Source: a virus
Reading direction: 5' to 3' (one strand)
DNA: 35,915 bases
IMG/VR virus record: IMGVR_UViG_3300049617_000196
Coordinates: 1 to 35,915 of that record
Shown here piece by piece: positions 7,353 to 14,662 of the stretch. Below the pieces are notes generated by a model. That model saw nothing but the letters and a program-made list of their open reading frames with translations, was not told the DNA's origin and ran no database searches. The first letter of the stretch is position 1; each line of letters opens with the position of its first letter. Both the position numbers and the translations under genes were made by a program.

Positions 7353-7748
7353 TTATATCTTTTTCAAAAGAGGCTTCTCGTCTAGAGTAACAATTTCTAT
7401 GTTATCTTTAGCAAATTGTTCATCTGAAACGTTAAGTTCATCATAATTTGTTTCTTTAATAGTAAACAACGATCTTTCTCTAGAAGGAATAACCTCTTCT
7501 TTATTTATAGAGATATTATATTTTTTAGTTTGTTCCGGCGCCAAATTGCGTTTGACAATCTTATTCCTTTTTTTAAAAACGGAACCTTCTTTAACTGATT
7601 TCTCTAATTGTTCTAAAGTATATTTATAATGCTTTTTATCCAATAAATTCACAGAAGTGAATGCATTAATGGTTAAATTTAGATCGGATAAACTAACATT
7701 TCTATCAGAAATATTGGTTAACCAAAAAGAGGGCGCAGGAGGTTTCAT
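7353..7748 (-). CDS. Hypothetical protein, first gene of a minus-strand block (131 aa)
   Basis: The N-terminal 60 residues look like a compact domain (PSFWLTNISDRNVSLSDLN, then LTINAFTSVNLLDKKHY). They contain a beta-strand pattern typical of small phage proteins in which a WxTNIS strand is followed by a VSLxDLxL hairpin. The Lys-rich segment KEGSVFKKRNKIVKRN follows, and the rest is acidic and probably flexible. No enzymatic motif is visible. It starts the block transcribed leftwards, and the 68-bp divergent gap with the gene at 7817 must hold its promoter; TATAAT occurs on the minus strand 10 bases before its ATG (7759-7764). Function unknown. Confidence 0.75.
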   Translation of the reverse strand: MKPPAPSFWLTNISDRNVSLSDLNLTINAFTSVNLLDKKHYKYTLEQLEKSVKEGSVFKKRNKIVKRNLAPEQTKKYNISINKEEVIPSRERSLFTIKETNYDELNVSDEQFAKDNIEIVTLDEKPLLKKI

Positions 7749-7787
7749 AATTATCTATTATATGTGGGTATATTCGTAAATTGCCAC

Positions 7788-7806
7788 TAATAATAAAGTA
7801 TAAATA
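7788..7806 (+). promoter_or_regulatory. Recurring AT-rich upstream motif (candidate promoter)
   Basis: TAATAATAAAGTATAAATA is identical to the copy at 12390 in 15 of its first 16 positions. It lies 10 bp before the ATG at 7817 and runs into the ribosome site GGGAGG. It includes TATAAATA, the T4 late-promoter octamer, but an initiation site at the usual distance would cut off the ribosome site, so the longer shared motif is the better description. Confidence 0.4.
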
Positions 7807-7816
7807 GGGAGGCGAT

Positions 7817-8716
7817 ATGGTCATCAAAGCACGCGGCGAATTAATTGATGTTACAGATCAAGTTAATTTAACAGTACAATTTAGAGATCCATCGGGTAAT
7901 CCCATCAATACGGATTCCTATCCAACAATTTCTATTGTTCAGCCAAGTGGATTGGTGTGCCTATCTCCAACTTCAGCCGGAGTCAGCCAAATTGGCGTCG
8001 GCAAGTATTCTTATATCTTTACCGTCCCTATTAACGGACCCTACGGTGTTTATAATGATATCTGGGTTGGATTTATTAATGGACTTAGACTTCAAAGTAA
8101 TTTTGAATTTATTGTCTATCATACCCAAACTCCAGGAATCAATACTGACGGTTATGCTCATCTAGGAGATGATCCTGGCTTCGACTATTCACAATGTGCT
8201 GTTAAAAACATCAACAAACTTATCAAATCTTTAAGAGCTAGACTTAACAGTGGTGGTAAAGCCAAAAGTAGCGATGGTTATGGAAATGTCACTTATGTAG
8301 ATTGTGATATTTTTTCTGTTGATATGTTAGTAACCTTTTTAGCTACAGCTCTTTGGGATTTCAATCAAGTCCCATTTTTTACTTCTTTTGATTTTGATGA
8401 TGATATGTTTGTTAAACAATTTGGAGAAATTCTGGTTGAAGGTGCCACTATCTATTCTTTGGGTTCAAAGGCTCTAATCGAACGTGGTCGTGAATTCACT
8501 CTAACTGATAACGGTCTAAATTTTAATCCACCAACTGTATCTGAATTAATGCAAACTCAAGCTGCTGCTTTATTAACAGTATACGGTGAAAAGTTAAAGA
8601 TGATTAAGGCATCTTTACGTCCAAATCCAAAGGGTTTGGGAGTTTTCTCCATGAACAGTGGAATGAATCCAGCATGGGCAAGATTACGTCATTTGAGAGC
8701 TAGAAGACTTATATGA
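7817..8716 (+). CDS. Virion protein with N-terminal Ig-like domain (299 aa)
   Basis: GGGAGG lies 4 bases before the ATG. Residues about 1-105 form an Ig-like beta sandwich (VNLTVQFRDPSGNPI, GKYSYIFTVPI, GVYNDIWVGFI), related in layout to the protein at 4716. Residues about 125-299 form a separate mostly helical domain. It starts with AVKNINKLIKSLRARL and contains the acidic aromatic patch FFTSFDFDDDMF and a helix PTVSELMQTQAAALLTVYG. It ends in a basic tail, WARLRHLRARRLI. The two-domain plan suggests a baseplate or neck component with a helical assembly domain and an exposed Ig-like domain. Its TGA stop overlaps an ATG (ATGATGA), coupling it to the TAG-interrupted frame that follows. Confidence 0.85.
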   Translation: MVIKARGELIDVTDQVNLTVQFRDPSGNPINTDSYPTISIVQPSGLVCLSPTSAGVSQIGVGKYSYIFTVPINGPYGVYNDIWVGFINGLRLQSNFEFIVYHTQTPGINTDGYAHLGDDPGFDYSQCAVKNINKLIKSLRARLNSGGKAKSSDGYGNVTYVDCDIFSVDMLVTFLATALWDFNQVPFFTSFDFDDDMFVKQFGEILVEGATIYSLGSKALIERGREFTLTDNGLNFNPPTVSELMQTQAAALLTVYGEKLKMIKASLRPNPKGLGVFSMNSGMNPAWARLRHLRARRLI

Positions 8717-8898
8717 TGAATATTTTTGAAATTATCAAAACTGATTAGCATAAAATTGTCTTGGTAGTTTTAGCTCATGGATTGAAGTTTTTTGTTCAAT
8801 ATATAAAACCAACTATTAAACCAGAAAAGCATCCATAGCCAATTAATATTGTTTTACCACCAAATGGCTGTACTATAACTGTCAAACCTTTAGATTGA
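8713..8898 (+). other. 61-codon reading frame interrupted by two TAG codons
   Basis: An ATG overlaps the TGA stop of the previous gene. From there the frame is free of TAA and TGA for 61 codons and ends at TGA 8896-8898. It contains TAG at 8746-8748 and 8836-8838. With TAG read as X, the product starts MMNIFEIIKTDX, continues HKIVLVVLAHGLKFFVQYI and KPTIKPEKHPX, and ends PINIVLPPNGCTITVKPLD. The parts between the TAGs look like protein: a hydrophobic segment, then a Pro/Lys linker and a beta strand. Possible explanations are a gene needing TAG readthrough, a small gene decayed by two nonsense mutations, or chance. Without suppression only an 11-residue peptide (MMNIFEIIKTD) is made. Confidence 0.45.
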
Positions 8899-8901
8899 TT
8901 A

Positions 8902-9216
8902 TTACCAAAAGACTTTTAGTTTTTCTAACCTACCCAATTCGTTTTTGGCTTCGAAAGCGCCTTTAGTACCATTTAAAAAATTCATTAGAACAATACCGTC
9001 AGGATCATTTCTATTAACTGACGTTAGAACATCGGACAGTTTAAGATACCACGTTTCCGATGTTCTAGTGTTAGTCCAAGACCATCGCAATTCTTTAGGA
9101 AGTGCTGTCCAAATTATTTCATCTTCAGGCAAACTTTCATTGTAAATTTTATCAATAAGATTTTTAATACGGTTCATATCGCTGAATATATCAGCGTTCT
9201 TTAGCTCGTCTCTCAT
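8902..9216 (-). CDS. Hypothetical protein coupled to the 2H phosphoesterase (104 aa)
   Basis: The start lies 26 bp inside the end of the upstream 2H phosphoesterase gene on the same strand, so the two are co-transcribed and probably translationally coupled. The protein is mixed-charge with helices at the N-terminus (KNADIFSDMNRIKNLIDKI) and a Trp-rich centre (IIWTALPKELRWSWTNTRT, ETWYLKL). It ends ELGRLEKLKVFW. It has no signal, membrane segment or catalytic motif. The Trp pattern suggests a small folded domain. Its pairing with an RNA/nucleotide-acting enzyme hints at a shared task, but that is only context. Function unknown. Confidence 0.7.
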   Translation of the reverse strand: MRDELKNADIFSDMNRIKNLIDKIYNESLPEDEIIWTALPKELRWSWTNTRTSETWYLKLSDVLTSVNRNDPDGIVLMNFLNGTKGAFEAKNELGRLEKLKVFW

Positions 9217-9808
9217 AGGATTGCGTTAAACAATCTTGAGGAGGATTGTTAGCTATCTTCTCAAACATCTCTATTTTCTGAAGCAATAAAGCGTGTTTCT
9301 GTTTCTCAGGTCCTTTAAGAGGAAAAGTAATGAAGATACGGTCATCTCCATGATCGCCACCCCATAGGACTAAATCTTGAACCGAGAATTCCACAGGATC
9401 AATTTCGCAATCGTCAATTTCTTCATCAGCATAAGAAAGAGTAATGTGTGGTTTATAGCTTTTAAATCTCTTAGAAAACTCTATTCCACATTTTTCAAAT
9501 TCTTTAGCCAATTTTTCTTGCAAATCATGGAGATCATCAGACTCTATCTTGGCAATGATAGCTACTGGATTTTCTCCATGTTTGGGAAAACAAGATATCT
9601 TTTTCGTTTTAACCAAAAAAGGTTTAATTTTAGAAACGATATCGTAGGTAGATTCTAAAGCTTTGGATATTTCACTAATTGGCCAATTTTCTTCAAAACA
9701 AAGAATGGTAATATGAAATTCCGAGGCGCCTTCTTTTGTGCCTGGTACATCGATCCCGGCTAATAAGCGCCCGACATCCTGATTGATTCTAATTCCTAAA
9801 AATGCCAT
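9191..9808 (-). CDS. 2H phosphoesterase / 2'-5' RNA ligase-like protein (205 aa)
   Basis: Two HxT motifs define the 2H superfamily: FHITIL (His32, Thr34) and KPHITLSY (His121, Thr123), 89 residues apart as expected for the two symmetrical halves. The N-terminus MAFLGIRINQDVGRLLAGI is the usual first strand and helix. Family members cleave or form 2'-5' or cyclic phosphodiester bonds. They include LigT/ThpR RNA ligases, CPDases, T4 Pnkp-like tRNA-repair partners and the phage anti-CBASS nuclease Acb1. The C-terminal 45 residues are a charged helical extension outside the fold. AGGA lies 9 bases before the start and a TTGACA...TAGGAT pair lies just upstream. Which substrate applies cannot be read from the sequence. 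Confidence 0.88.
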   Translation of the reverse strand: MAFLGIRINQDVGRLLAGIDVPGTKEGASEFHITILCFEENWPISEISKALESTYDIVSKIKPFLVKTKKISCFPKHGENPVAIIAKIESDDLHDLQEKLAKEFEKCGIEFSKRFKSYKPHITLSYADEEIDDCEIDPVEFSVQDLVLWGGDHGDDRIFITFPLKGPEKQKHALLLQKIEMFEKIANNPPQDCLTQSYERRAKER

Positions 9809-9815
9809 CGTCTAC

Positions 9816-9844
9816 ATCCTAAGTACGGTTGTACCGCCTGTCAA
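9816..9844 (-). promoter_or_regulatory. Candidate sigma70-type promoter for the 2H phosphoesterase gene
   Basis: On the minus strand TTGACA (complement of 9839-9844) is followed after exactly 17 bp by TAGGAT (complement of 9816-9821). The predicted start would fall at or within a base or two of the ATG at 9808, implying a leaderless or very short-leader mRNA. The spacer contains the small inverted repeat CGGTACAACCG. AGGA of the -10 could instead serve as a ribosome site, in which case another promoter is used. Confidence 0.35.
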
Positions 9845-9860
9845 GATATGAAATTATGAC

Positions 9861-9880
9861 TAATAATTGACCATAACTAT
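9861..9880 (+). promoter_or_regulatory. Recurring AT-rich upstream motif (candidate promoter)
   Basis: TAATAATTGACCATAACTAT shares TAATAAT and the downstream ATAA with the motif copies at 7788 and 12390. It directly abuts the ATG of the metalloprotease gene, which has no Shine-Dalgarno. Confidence 0.3.
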
Positions 9881-10402
9881 ATGGCTTCGAAAAAAGAAAA
9901 ACTCACCCTATCTCAAGTCAAGAAACTACCTTATCAATCTTTAAATCGCATGATTAAAAAAATGCGCGACTATTTAAAGAAAGATGGAATAGTCCAAGAG
10001 ATGTTTAAAGAATATGGTGTCGATATCGCTGAAATCGATTTAATTCCCATGCGCTTTGGTCCATTAGATGTGTCAGCCAAGACTGATCATGGTGTTATTA
10101 TTTATAATTATAAGCTATTAATGGATGGAGATTTTTTTGAGGATTTTTCTTATGGTGTGCATGAGATGACTCATTGGCTACAACAAACTACTGGAACTAA
10201 ACCTACCAAGAGTTCTGATGAAGGTAGTTATTTAGATAACCCATACGAGCAAGAAGGTTTCCAAAATCAAATTCAGTACATTGCTGATCAATTTGGTAAA
10301 GAAGAAGCCGAAACTTATGTCGATGATTTGCTAGAACACCATGACATTGATTCGAAAAAAGAGTTTGAAAATAAAAAAGAAACTCTCATGTCTAAAGTAT
10401 AA
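9881..10402 (+). CDS. Putative HExxH zinc metalloprotease (173 aa)
   Basis: The protein contains GVHEMTHWLQQ, in which His94, Glu95 and His98 form the HExxH zinc-binding and catalytic motif. A third ligand is likely Glu123 or Glu125 in the downstream stretch YLDNPYEQEGFQNQIQYI, a spacing seen in gluzincin-type enzymes. The N-terminal 60 residues are basic and helical, and the C-terminus is acidic. No signal peptide is visible, so it would act inside the cell or be packaged. There is no Shine-Dalgarno; an AT-rich motif abuts the start. It diverges from the 2H phosphoesterase across a 72-bp gap. Candidate roles are prohead or tail protein maturation or attack on a host protein; none is proven. 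Confidence 0.8.
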   Translation: MASKKEKLTLSQVKKLPYQSLNRMIKKMRDYLKKDGIVQEMFKEYGVDIAEIDLIPMRFGPLDVSAKTDHGVIIYNYKLLMDGDFFEDFSYGVHEMTHWLQQTTGTKPTKSSDEGSYLDNPYEQEGFQNQIQYIADQFGKEEAETYVDDLLEHHDIDSKKEFENKKETLMSKV

Positions 10403-10428
10403 GACTACCAATAAATTCGAATAATGAT

Positions 10429-12387
10429 ATGGTTTTTTATCCAAATCCAGTTAATGTTGGTACTAATAAGGTCGACAGTTTAGGCGACGGATACACTATC
10501 AGTGTATCTTGGTACGTTGCTGAACATTCATTAGCTAATACTAAAATAGCTTATCATATTTATTATTCAACTATTAAAGAAAATGTTTATACTGATGGGG
10601 TTAAATATGTTTCTCTGGATGAAGAGATTTTACATGCTAACCTAATAGGACTAATACCTGGACAAATGTATTTTGTCAGCGTGGTTCCAGTAGAGTATGA
10701 TCCTGCTATTTTTGATTTAACTCAACTACCGGTTGCTTATGATAATTTACGATTTTATCCATCCAGTTTATTACGAGCGGATATTAGTGCCACAGATACA
10801 CTAATTCCATTGTTAGATGTTGAAGGATTTCCAAATACGGGAGTAATTAAAGTTGGAGTTGAATTAATTCAATATACATCAGTAGACACTACAAATAATA
10901 ATGTGATAGTTCCAAGCTCATCCGCTACTGACGGTTATCTAGTACAACAAAGTAATTCATATTATTATTTACCTTCACCATTCAATATTGGGTCGGGATT
11001 TATAAATAATTTGACTTTAGTTGACACTTCTTCTCCCGCTCAGATCTGGATTATTCGATGTATTTTTGTACAAAGAGATAATAATAATCACCCGATCCCT
11101 GGCACAGCTCAATTTGAGACTATTGGATCTATTTCCGGTAACATTGTAGACGGTTATGGAGATTATAATATTTGGTCAGTTAATGGATCAATTGTTTCTA
11201 ATGGAATTTTAAGTTTTTCTATCTCTGAGGTATCTGGTTATTCATTTGTTTCTGGCGACTCATTTACCGTTCAAGTAGCTGGAGGAACTTCTATTAATGG
11301 TGGTCGCGGTTACAATAACACCACTCCAAGATTACACACTGTTTCTGGATTTGATGGTCTTAACTGCTGGAACTCTGCGGTAGTTTTATTTACTGTTGGA
11401 GAAGATAATAGATGGGATTTAATTTATGCCTGCCAGTCTCGTTTTGAATACCCCAACTATGCCTTCACCATTTTAGATGGCTATCATCAAGTTACAACCG
11501 ATTTATTATCAACAGATTTGAGCGCGTCAGATGCGGCAAACGTGACTTTTCCAGCTTATGATTATGCAGGTTATCATAGAACCGACCCAGTTCAATTGCT
11601 AGATGGCACTTGTGTTGGAAGTTATATCGGCGGGGAAATGGGCTGTATTGATGCTAATGGTAATTTTAATATTCTTAGAGGATTCTCTTTGCAGGATCAG
11701 AATACTCAAAGACAAGAGATGAAATTAACCATAGATGGTAAGCCTGCCATTTTAATTAAGAGAGAGTCAACTGGAATAACTTGTTCTTGTTATTTACCTT
11801 CTAGTGAGCATCCAGATGATCGATGTCCGTTATGTTACGGAACTAAATTTGTTTTCGGTTATAATCAATATTTTAATCCAAGACGCTCGGATGGTAGAAT
11901 TTTAGTTAGACCAAGTCCAACTGAGGAAAATTTAAAAAGATATGAAGCTGGTATGGAATCTGAATTTCCAGTGGAATTTTGGACTTTAACTGTCCCAACA
12001 ATTAAGATGAGAGATATCTTAGTTTTATTTGATCAAGATGGTAATGAAGAATTTAGATATGAAGTTGCTGGTGTCACCAGAAATAATACTATCCTTGGAT
12101 TAGATGGTGGTCAAATTATGAAAACGTTTAGAGTTAGAAAATTTGATCCTATTTATCAAATTAGAATCTTCAGGGATTCTTCTGATTTTCCAAGTACTCT
12201 CAACACAAGTATCAGTTTCGTTTTGGGCATTCCTCCTCATTCACATGCTATAACGATAAATGAAAATATTATGGCTGTTTCCCAAATTAATCAGACAACA
12301 CAGGTTTCACAAGGACATAATCATCCAATAGTTAATGGACAAGTAATGGAAGCATTGGGTCATACTCATTCCATCATTCTTCCTTAA
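10429..12387 (+). CDS. Baseplate-type virion protein with Cys4 knuckle and His-rich tail (652 aa)
   Basis: Several modules are visible in order. Residues 15-95 form a fibronectin-III-like fold (ISVSWYVAEHS, AYHIYYSTIKE, GLIPGQMYFVSVVPVEYD). Residues about 188-290 form a beta domain closely matching the tail sheath insertion. Residues 452-469 hold CSC...CPLC with four Cys, a likely zinc knuckle, followed by YGTKFVFGYNQYF. The last 50 residues carry three His-x-His pairs (HSH 604-606, HNH 630-632, HTH 645-647). Metal-binding HxH repeats occur in phage fibre and needle tips, where they hold iron or zinc. No ribosome site is evident. The protein is probably a baseplate or fibre-attachment component; the Cys motif appears in various large-phage structural proteins, but I cannot give it a name. 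Confidence 0.85.
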   Translation: MVFYPNPVNVGTNKVDSLGDGYTISVSWYVAEHSLANTKIAYHIYYSTIKENVYTDGVKYVSLDEEILHANLIGLIPGQMYFVSVVPVEYDPAIFDLTQLPVAYDNLRFYPSSLLRADISATDTLIPLLDVEGFPNTGVIKVGVELIQYTSVDTTNNNVIVPSSSATDGYLVQQSNSYYYLPSPFNIGSGFINNLTLVDTSSPAQIWIIRCIFVQRDNNNHPIPGTAQFETIGSISGNIVDGYGDYNIWSVNGSIVSNGILSFSISEVSGYSFVSGDSFTVQVAGGTSINGGRGYNNTTPRLHTVSGFDGLNCWNSAVVLFTVGEDNRWDLIYACQSRFEYPNYAFTILDGYHQVTTDLLSTDLSASDAANVTFPAYDYAGYHRTDPVQLLDGTCVGSYIGGEMGCIDANGNFNILRGFSLQDQNTQRQEMKLTIDGKPAILIKRESTGITCSCYLPSSEHPDDRCPLCYGTKFVFGYNQYFNPRRSDGRILVRPSPTEENLKRYEAGMESEFPVEFWTLTVPTIKMRDILVLFDQDGNEEFRYEVAGVTRNNTILGLDGGQIMKTFRVRKFDPIYQIRIFRDSSDFPSTLNTSISFVLGIPPHSHAITINENIMAVSQINQTTQVSQGHNHPIVNGQVMEALGHTHSIILP

Positions 12388-12389
12388 AC

Positions 12390-12408
12390 TAATAATCAAG
12401 TATAATAT
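12390..12408 (+). promoter_or_regulatory. Recurring AT-rich upstream motif (candidate promoter)
   Basis: TAATAATCAAGTATAATAT is the best copy of the motif and contains a perfect TATAAT. It fills most of the 22-bp gap before the fibre gene and ends 1 bp before its ATG, which has no Shine-Dalgarno. The tight spacing argues against a simple -10 for this start and leaves open a leaderless or translational role. Confidence 0.4.
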
Positions 12409-12409
12409 C

Positions 12410-14608
12410 ATGCCATTTACTCCTCCTCCCCAAAAACCTAATTTTAAGTTTGGTGTCGGTCGTATTGCGACTGATCGATATGATTTTGAAGCACATCTAG
12501 AGGGAACGAATCCAGAAGGATTTGACAATTTCAGACATACTGCCGATCAATTGGATATGAATCCAATCATTACGATTAACGGGCAAATGCCAGATACTGT
12601 ACAAGCGGCTATTAAACAATTATCAGAAGCTACTGGTACTAGTTTCGCGACCACCTCTATTCCAGGTATCGTACAGTTAGCAGGAGATATTACTGGAACT
12701 GCCACTAATATCATCGTAGATGGATTACAAGGTAGACCTATCAATACGGTAGCTCCGACTATTAACCAGGTCCTTGGATGGAACGGCGCAGCATGGACTC
12801 CACAAACAGTTAGTGGCGGTGGTGGTGGACCAAGTGTTGCTGGTACTGGTATAGTTCATGTTACCAACAGTATTTTTGATACTTCCGCTTATTTGGGTAC
12901 TGCTGGACAGTATTTATTAACTAATTCTTCTGCTACTGATGGTTATTGGACTTCACTAACTGGAGATGTTGTTTCTTCAACTAGTACTATCGGCAAAATA
13001 ACTGTTGTAAAACTTCAAGGTAATCCAGTTTCCTCAACGGCACCAACTATTAATGGACAGTTATTACAATGGAGCGGTAGTATTTGGGGACCAACTCCAT
13101 CTTCACCTACTCCAGTTACCGGAAACGTTTTAACATGGAACGGTTCCAATTGGGCTCCTGCGGCGGCGGGTGGTGGTGGATTATCGGTTAGTGGAAGTGG
13201 ATTTATTCATGTTACATCTCACACTATTGATGGTACTGCAAGTGTGGGCGGCGCCGGGCAATTTGCTTTGTCTAATGCAACTGGCACTGATATTGTTTGG
13301 TCAAGTCTTGGTGGAGACGTTAGTAATTCTATGTCTACGCCTGGACAATTGACCATTACAGGCATTAGAGGTAATAACGTACCACTTCCAACAGGAACCG
13401 GCTCTCAACTTACTTGGAATACTGCTGGCTCTGGAACCTTTTCTTGGATTGCCGCAGGAGGCGTTGGATTAGGTACTCCTGGACAAGTATTATTTACAAA
13501 TACAGCAGGAACTACTACAGAATGGGATACTTTATCAGGAGACATTTCTTCTGCGCAAGGAGTTACTACTGTTACAGGTATCAGAGGATTTCCTGTTCAA
13601 GCAAATGGTTCTCTTACTGCCGGAAATGGATTATATTGGAATCAATCTGCTTTTGAATATGTTAGCCAGCCACTTAATTTAAGTAACTCCGGTGGAACTT
13701 ATGTTAATGGAGTGCTTTCACCATCTAACGGTGGAACTGGATTATCTAGTCTTGGCAGTTCTGGAACAGTATTGACTTCAACGGGCGGAAGTACAACGTG
13801 GGGAAATCCTCCAGGTCCACAAATATATGTTAATGATGGTGCCTCTGTTGGAGCTATGAACTCACTTGATTTCGTCGCCGGCTCAAACGTTTCTCTTACC
13901 TATAGTACTTCAGGATCTCCACCAAATGCTAACTTTAGAATGGTTATTAATGCTTCTGGTGGCGGCAGTTTTACAGCCGGTGGAGATTTAGGTGGAAGTA
14001 ATACTAATCAAACAGTAAATCAAATTACAGGTACATCTAATGAAGTAAATATTCTTTGTGAAGTTATGTATTTTACACATTCAGCTCCATATATTTCTTC
14101 ATCAGCCGGCACCCTTGGATTTTTGGACAATGTTACTATTGGAGCCATTAGTGCAGGCTCTGGAAAATTGAATGTTGATTTGGGTGGTAACGGAACCTTA
14201 GTTTCTTTTATTGGATCTAGTGCCTGTGGAAGCATCACTTGTTCTGGCAGCACCACCTCTTATCTAACTAGTTCTGATGCACGTTTGAAAGAAAACATTA
14301 TAAATACAACTAGTGGTCTATCTACATTAGAAAGACTACAAGTAAGAGATTTTAATTTCATCGGCGAAACGGAAAAATTACAAGGATTTGTAGCCCAAGA
14401 ATTATATCAAGAATATCCGCAAGCTGTTTTTGTTGGTGGAGATAACGAAGTAACGCATCCATGGTCAGTTGATTATTCTAAACTTACTCCGTTGCTCATT
14501 AAGTCTACTCAAGAAATTTCTAATAAAGAAAAGATTTTGTCAGAAAAAGTAGAATTATTGTCTAGAGAAGTGGCAGAATTAAAACTTCTTTTGCAGAATC
14601 ATAAATAA
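12410..14608 (+). CDS. Tail fibre with C-terminal peptidase S74 chaperone (732 aa)
   Basis: The N-terminus (about 1-75) is a short attachment region (GRIATDRYDFEAHLEGTNPE). Residues about 90-410 contain imperfect repeats with GD(I/V)xxT..., LQGxPV, and GQxLxWNGxxW elements, giving a long beta-rich shaft. The C-terminus is a classical intramolecular chaperone: SSDARLKENI (621-630) with the Ser622-Asp623 dyad, then GFVAQELYQEYPQAVF, and a final coiled coil of about 30 residues. Peptidase S74 domains trimerise the fibre and cleave themselves off just before the Ser. The released piece would be about 111 residues. Repeats of the same kind appear in the short ORF at 5081. It is probably a receptor-binding or side fibre. 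Confidence 0.93.
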   Translation: MPFTPPPQKPNFKFGVGRIATDRYDFEAHLEGTNPEGFDNFRHTADQLDMNPIITINGQMPDTVQAAIKQLSEATGTSFATTSIPGIVQLAGDITGTATNIIVDGLQGRPINTVAPTINQVLGWNGAAWTPQTVSGGGGGPSVAGTGIVHVTNSIFDTSAYLGTAGQYLLTNSSATDGYWTSLTGDVVSSTSTIGKITVVKLQGNPVSSTAPTINGQLLQWSGSIWGPTPSSPTPVTGNVLTWNGSNWAPAAAGGGGLSVSGSGFIHVTSHTIDGTASVGGAGQFALSNATGTDIVWSSLGGDVSNSMSTPGQLTITGIRGNNVPLPTGTGSQLTWNTAGSGTFSWIAAGGVGLGTPGQVLFTNTAGTTTEWDTLSGDISSAQGVTTVTGIRGFPVQANGSLTAGNGLYWNQSAFEYVSQPLNLSNSGGTYVNGVLSPSNGGTGLSSLGSSGTVLTSTGGSTTWGNPPGPQIYVNDGASVGAMNSLDFVAGSNVSLTYSTSGSPPNANFRMVINASGGGSFTAGGDLGGSNTNQTVNQITGTSNEVNILCEVMYFTHSAPYISSSAGTLGFLDNVTIGAISAGSGKLNVDLGGNGTLVSFIGSSACGSITCSGSTTSYLTSSDARLKENIINTTSGLSTLERLQVRDFNFIGETEKLQGFVAQELYQEYPQAVFVGGDNEVTHPWSVDYSKLTPLLIKSTQEISNKEKILSEKVELLSREVAELKLLLQNHK

Positions 14609-14662
14609 TATCCATAATTAGGCAATATACCAATTCTTTTGCATGCCTATAAGGAGTTTTTG

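Noticed and set aside
7799-7806. TATAAATA, the T4-type late promoter octamer
   Set aside because: A transcript starting at the normal distance would begin at or after the GGGAGG ribosome site, and the octamer is part of a longer motif shared with other starts that lack it.
14619-14647. AGGCA...TGCCT inverted repeat upstream of the membrane protein
   Set aside because: It has a 5-bp stem and a loop of about 19 nt, and does not cover the ribosome site; likely chance.
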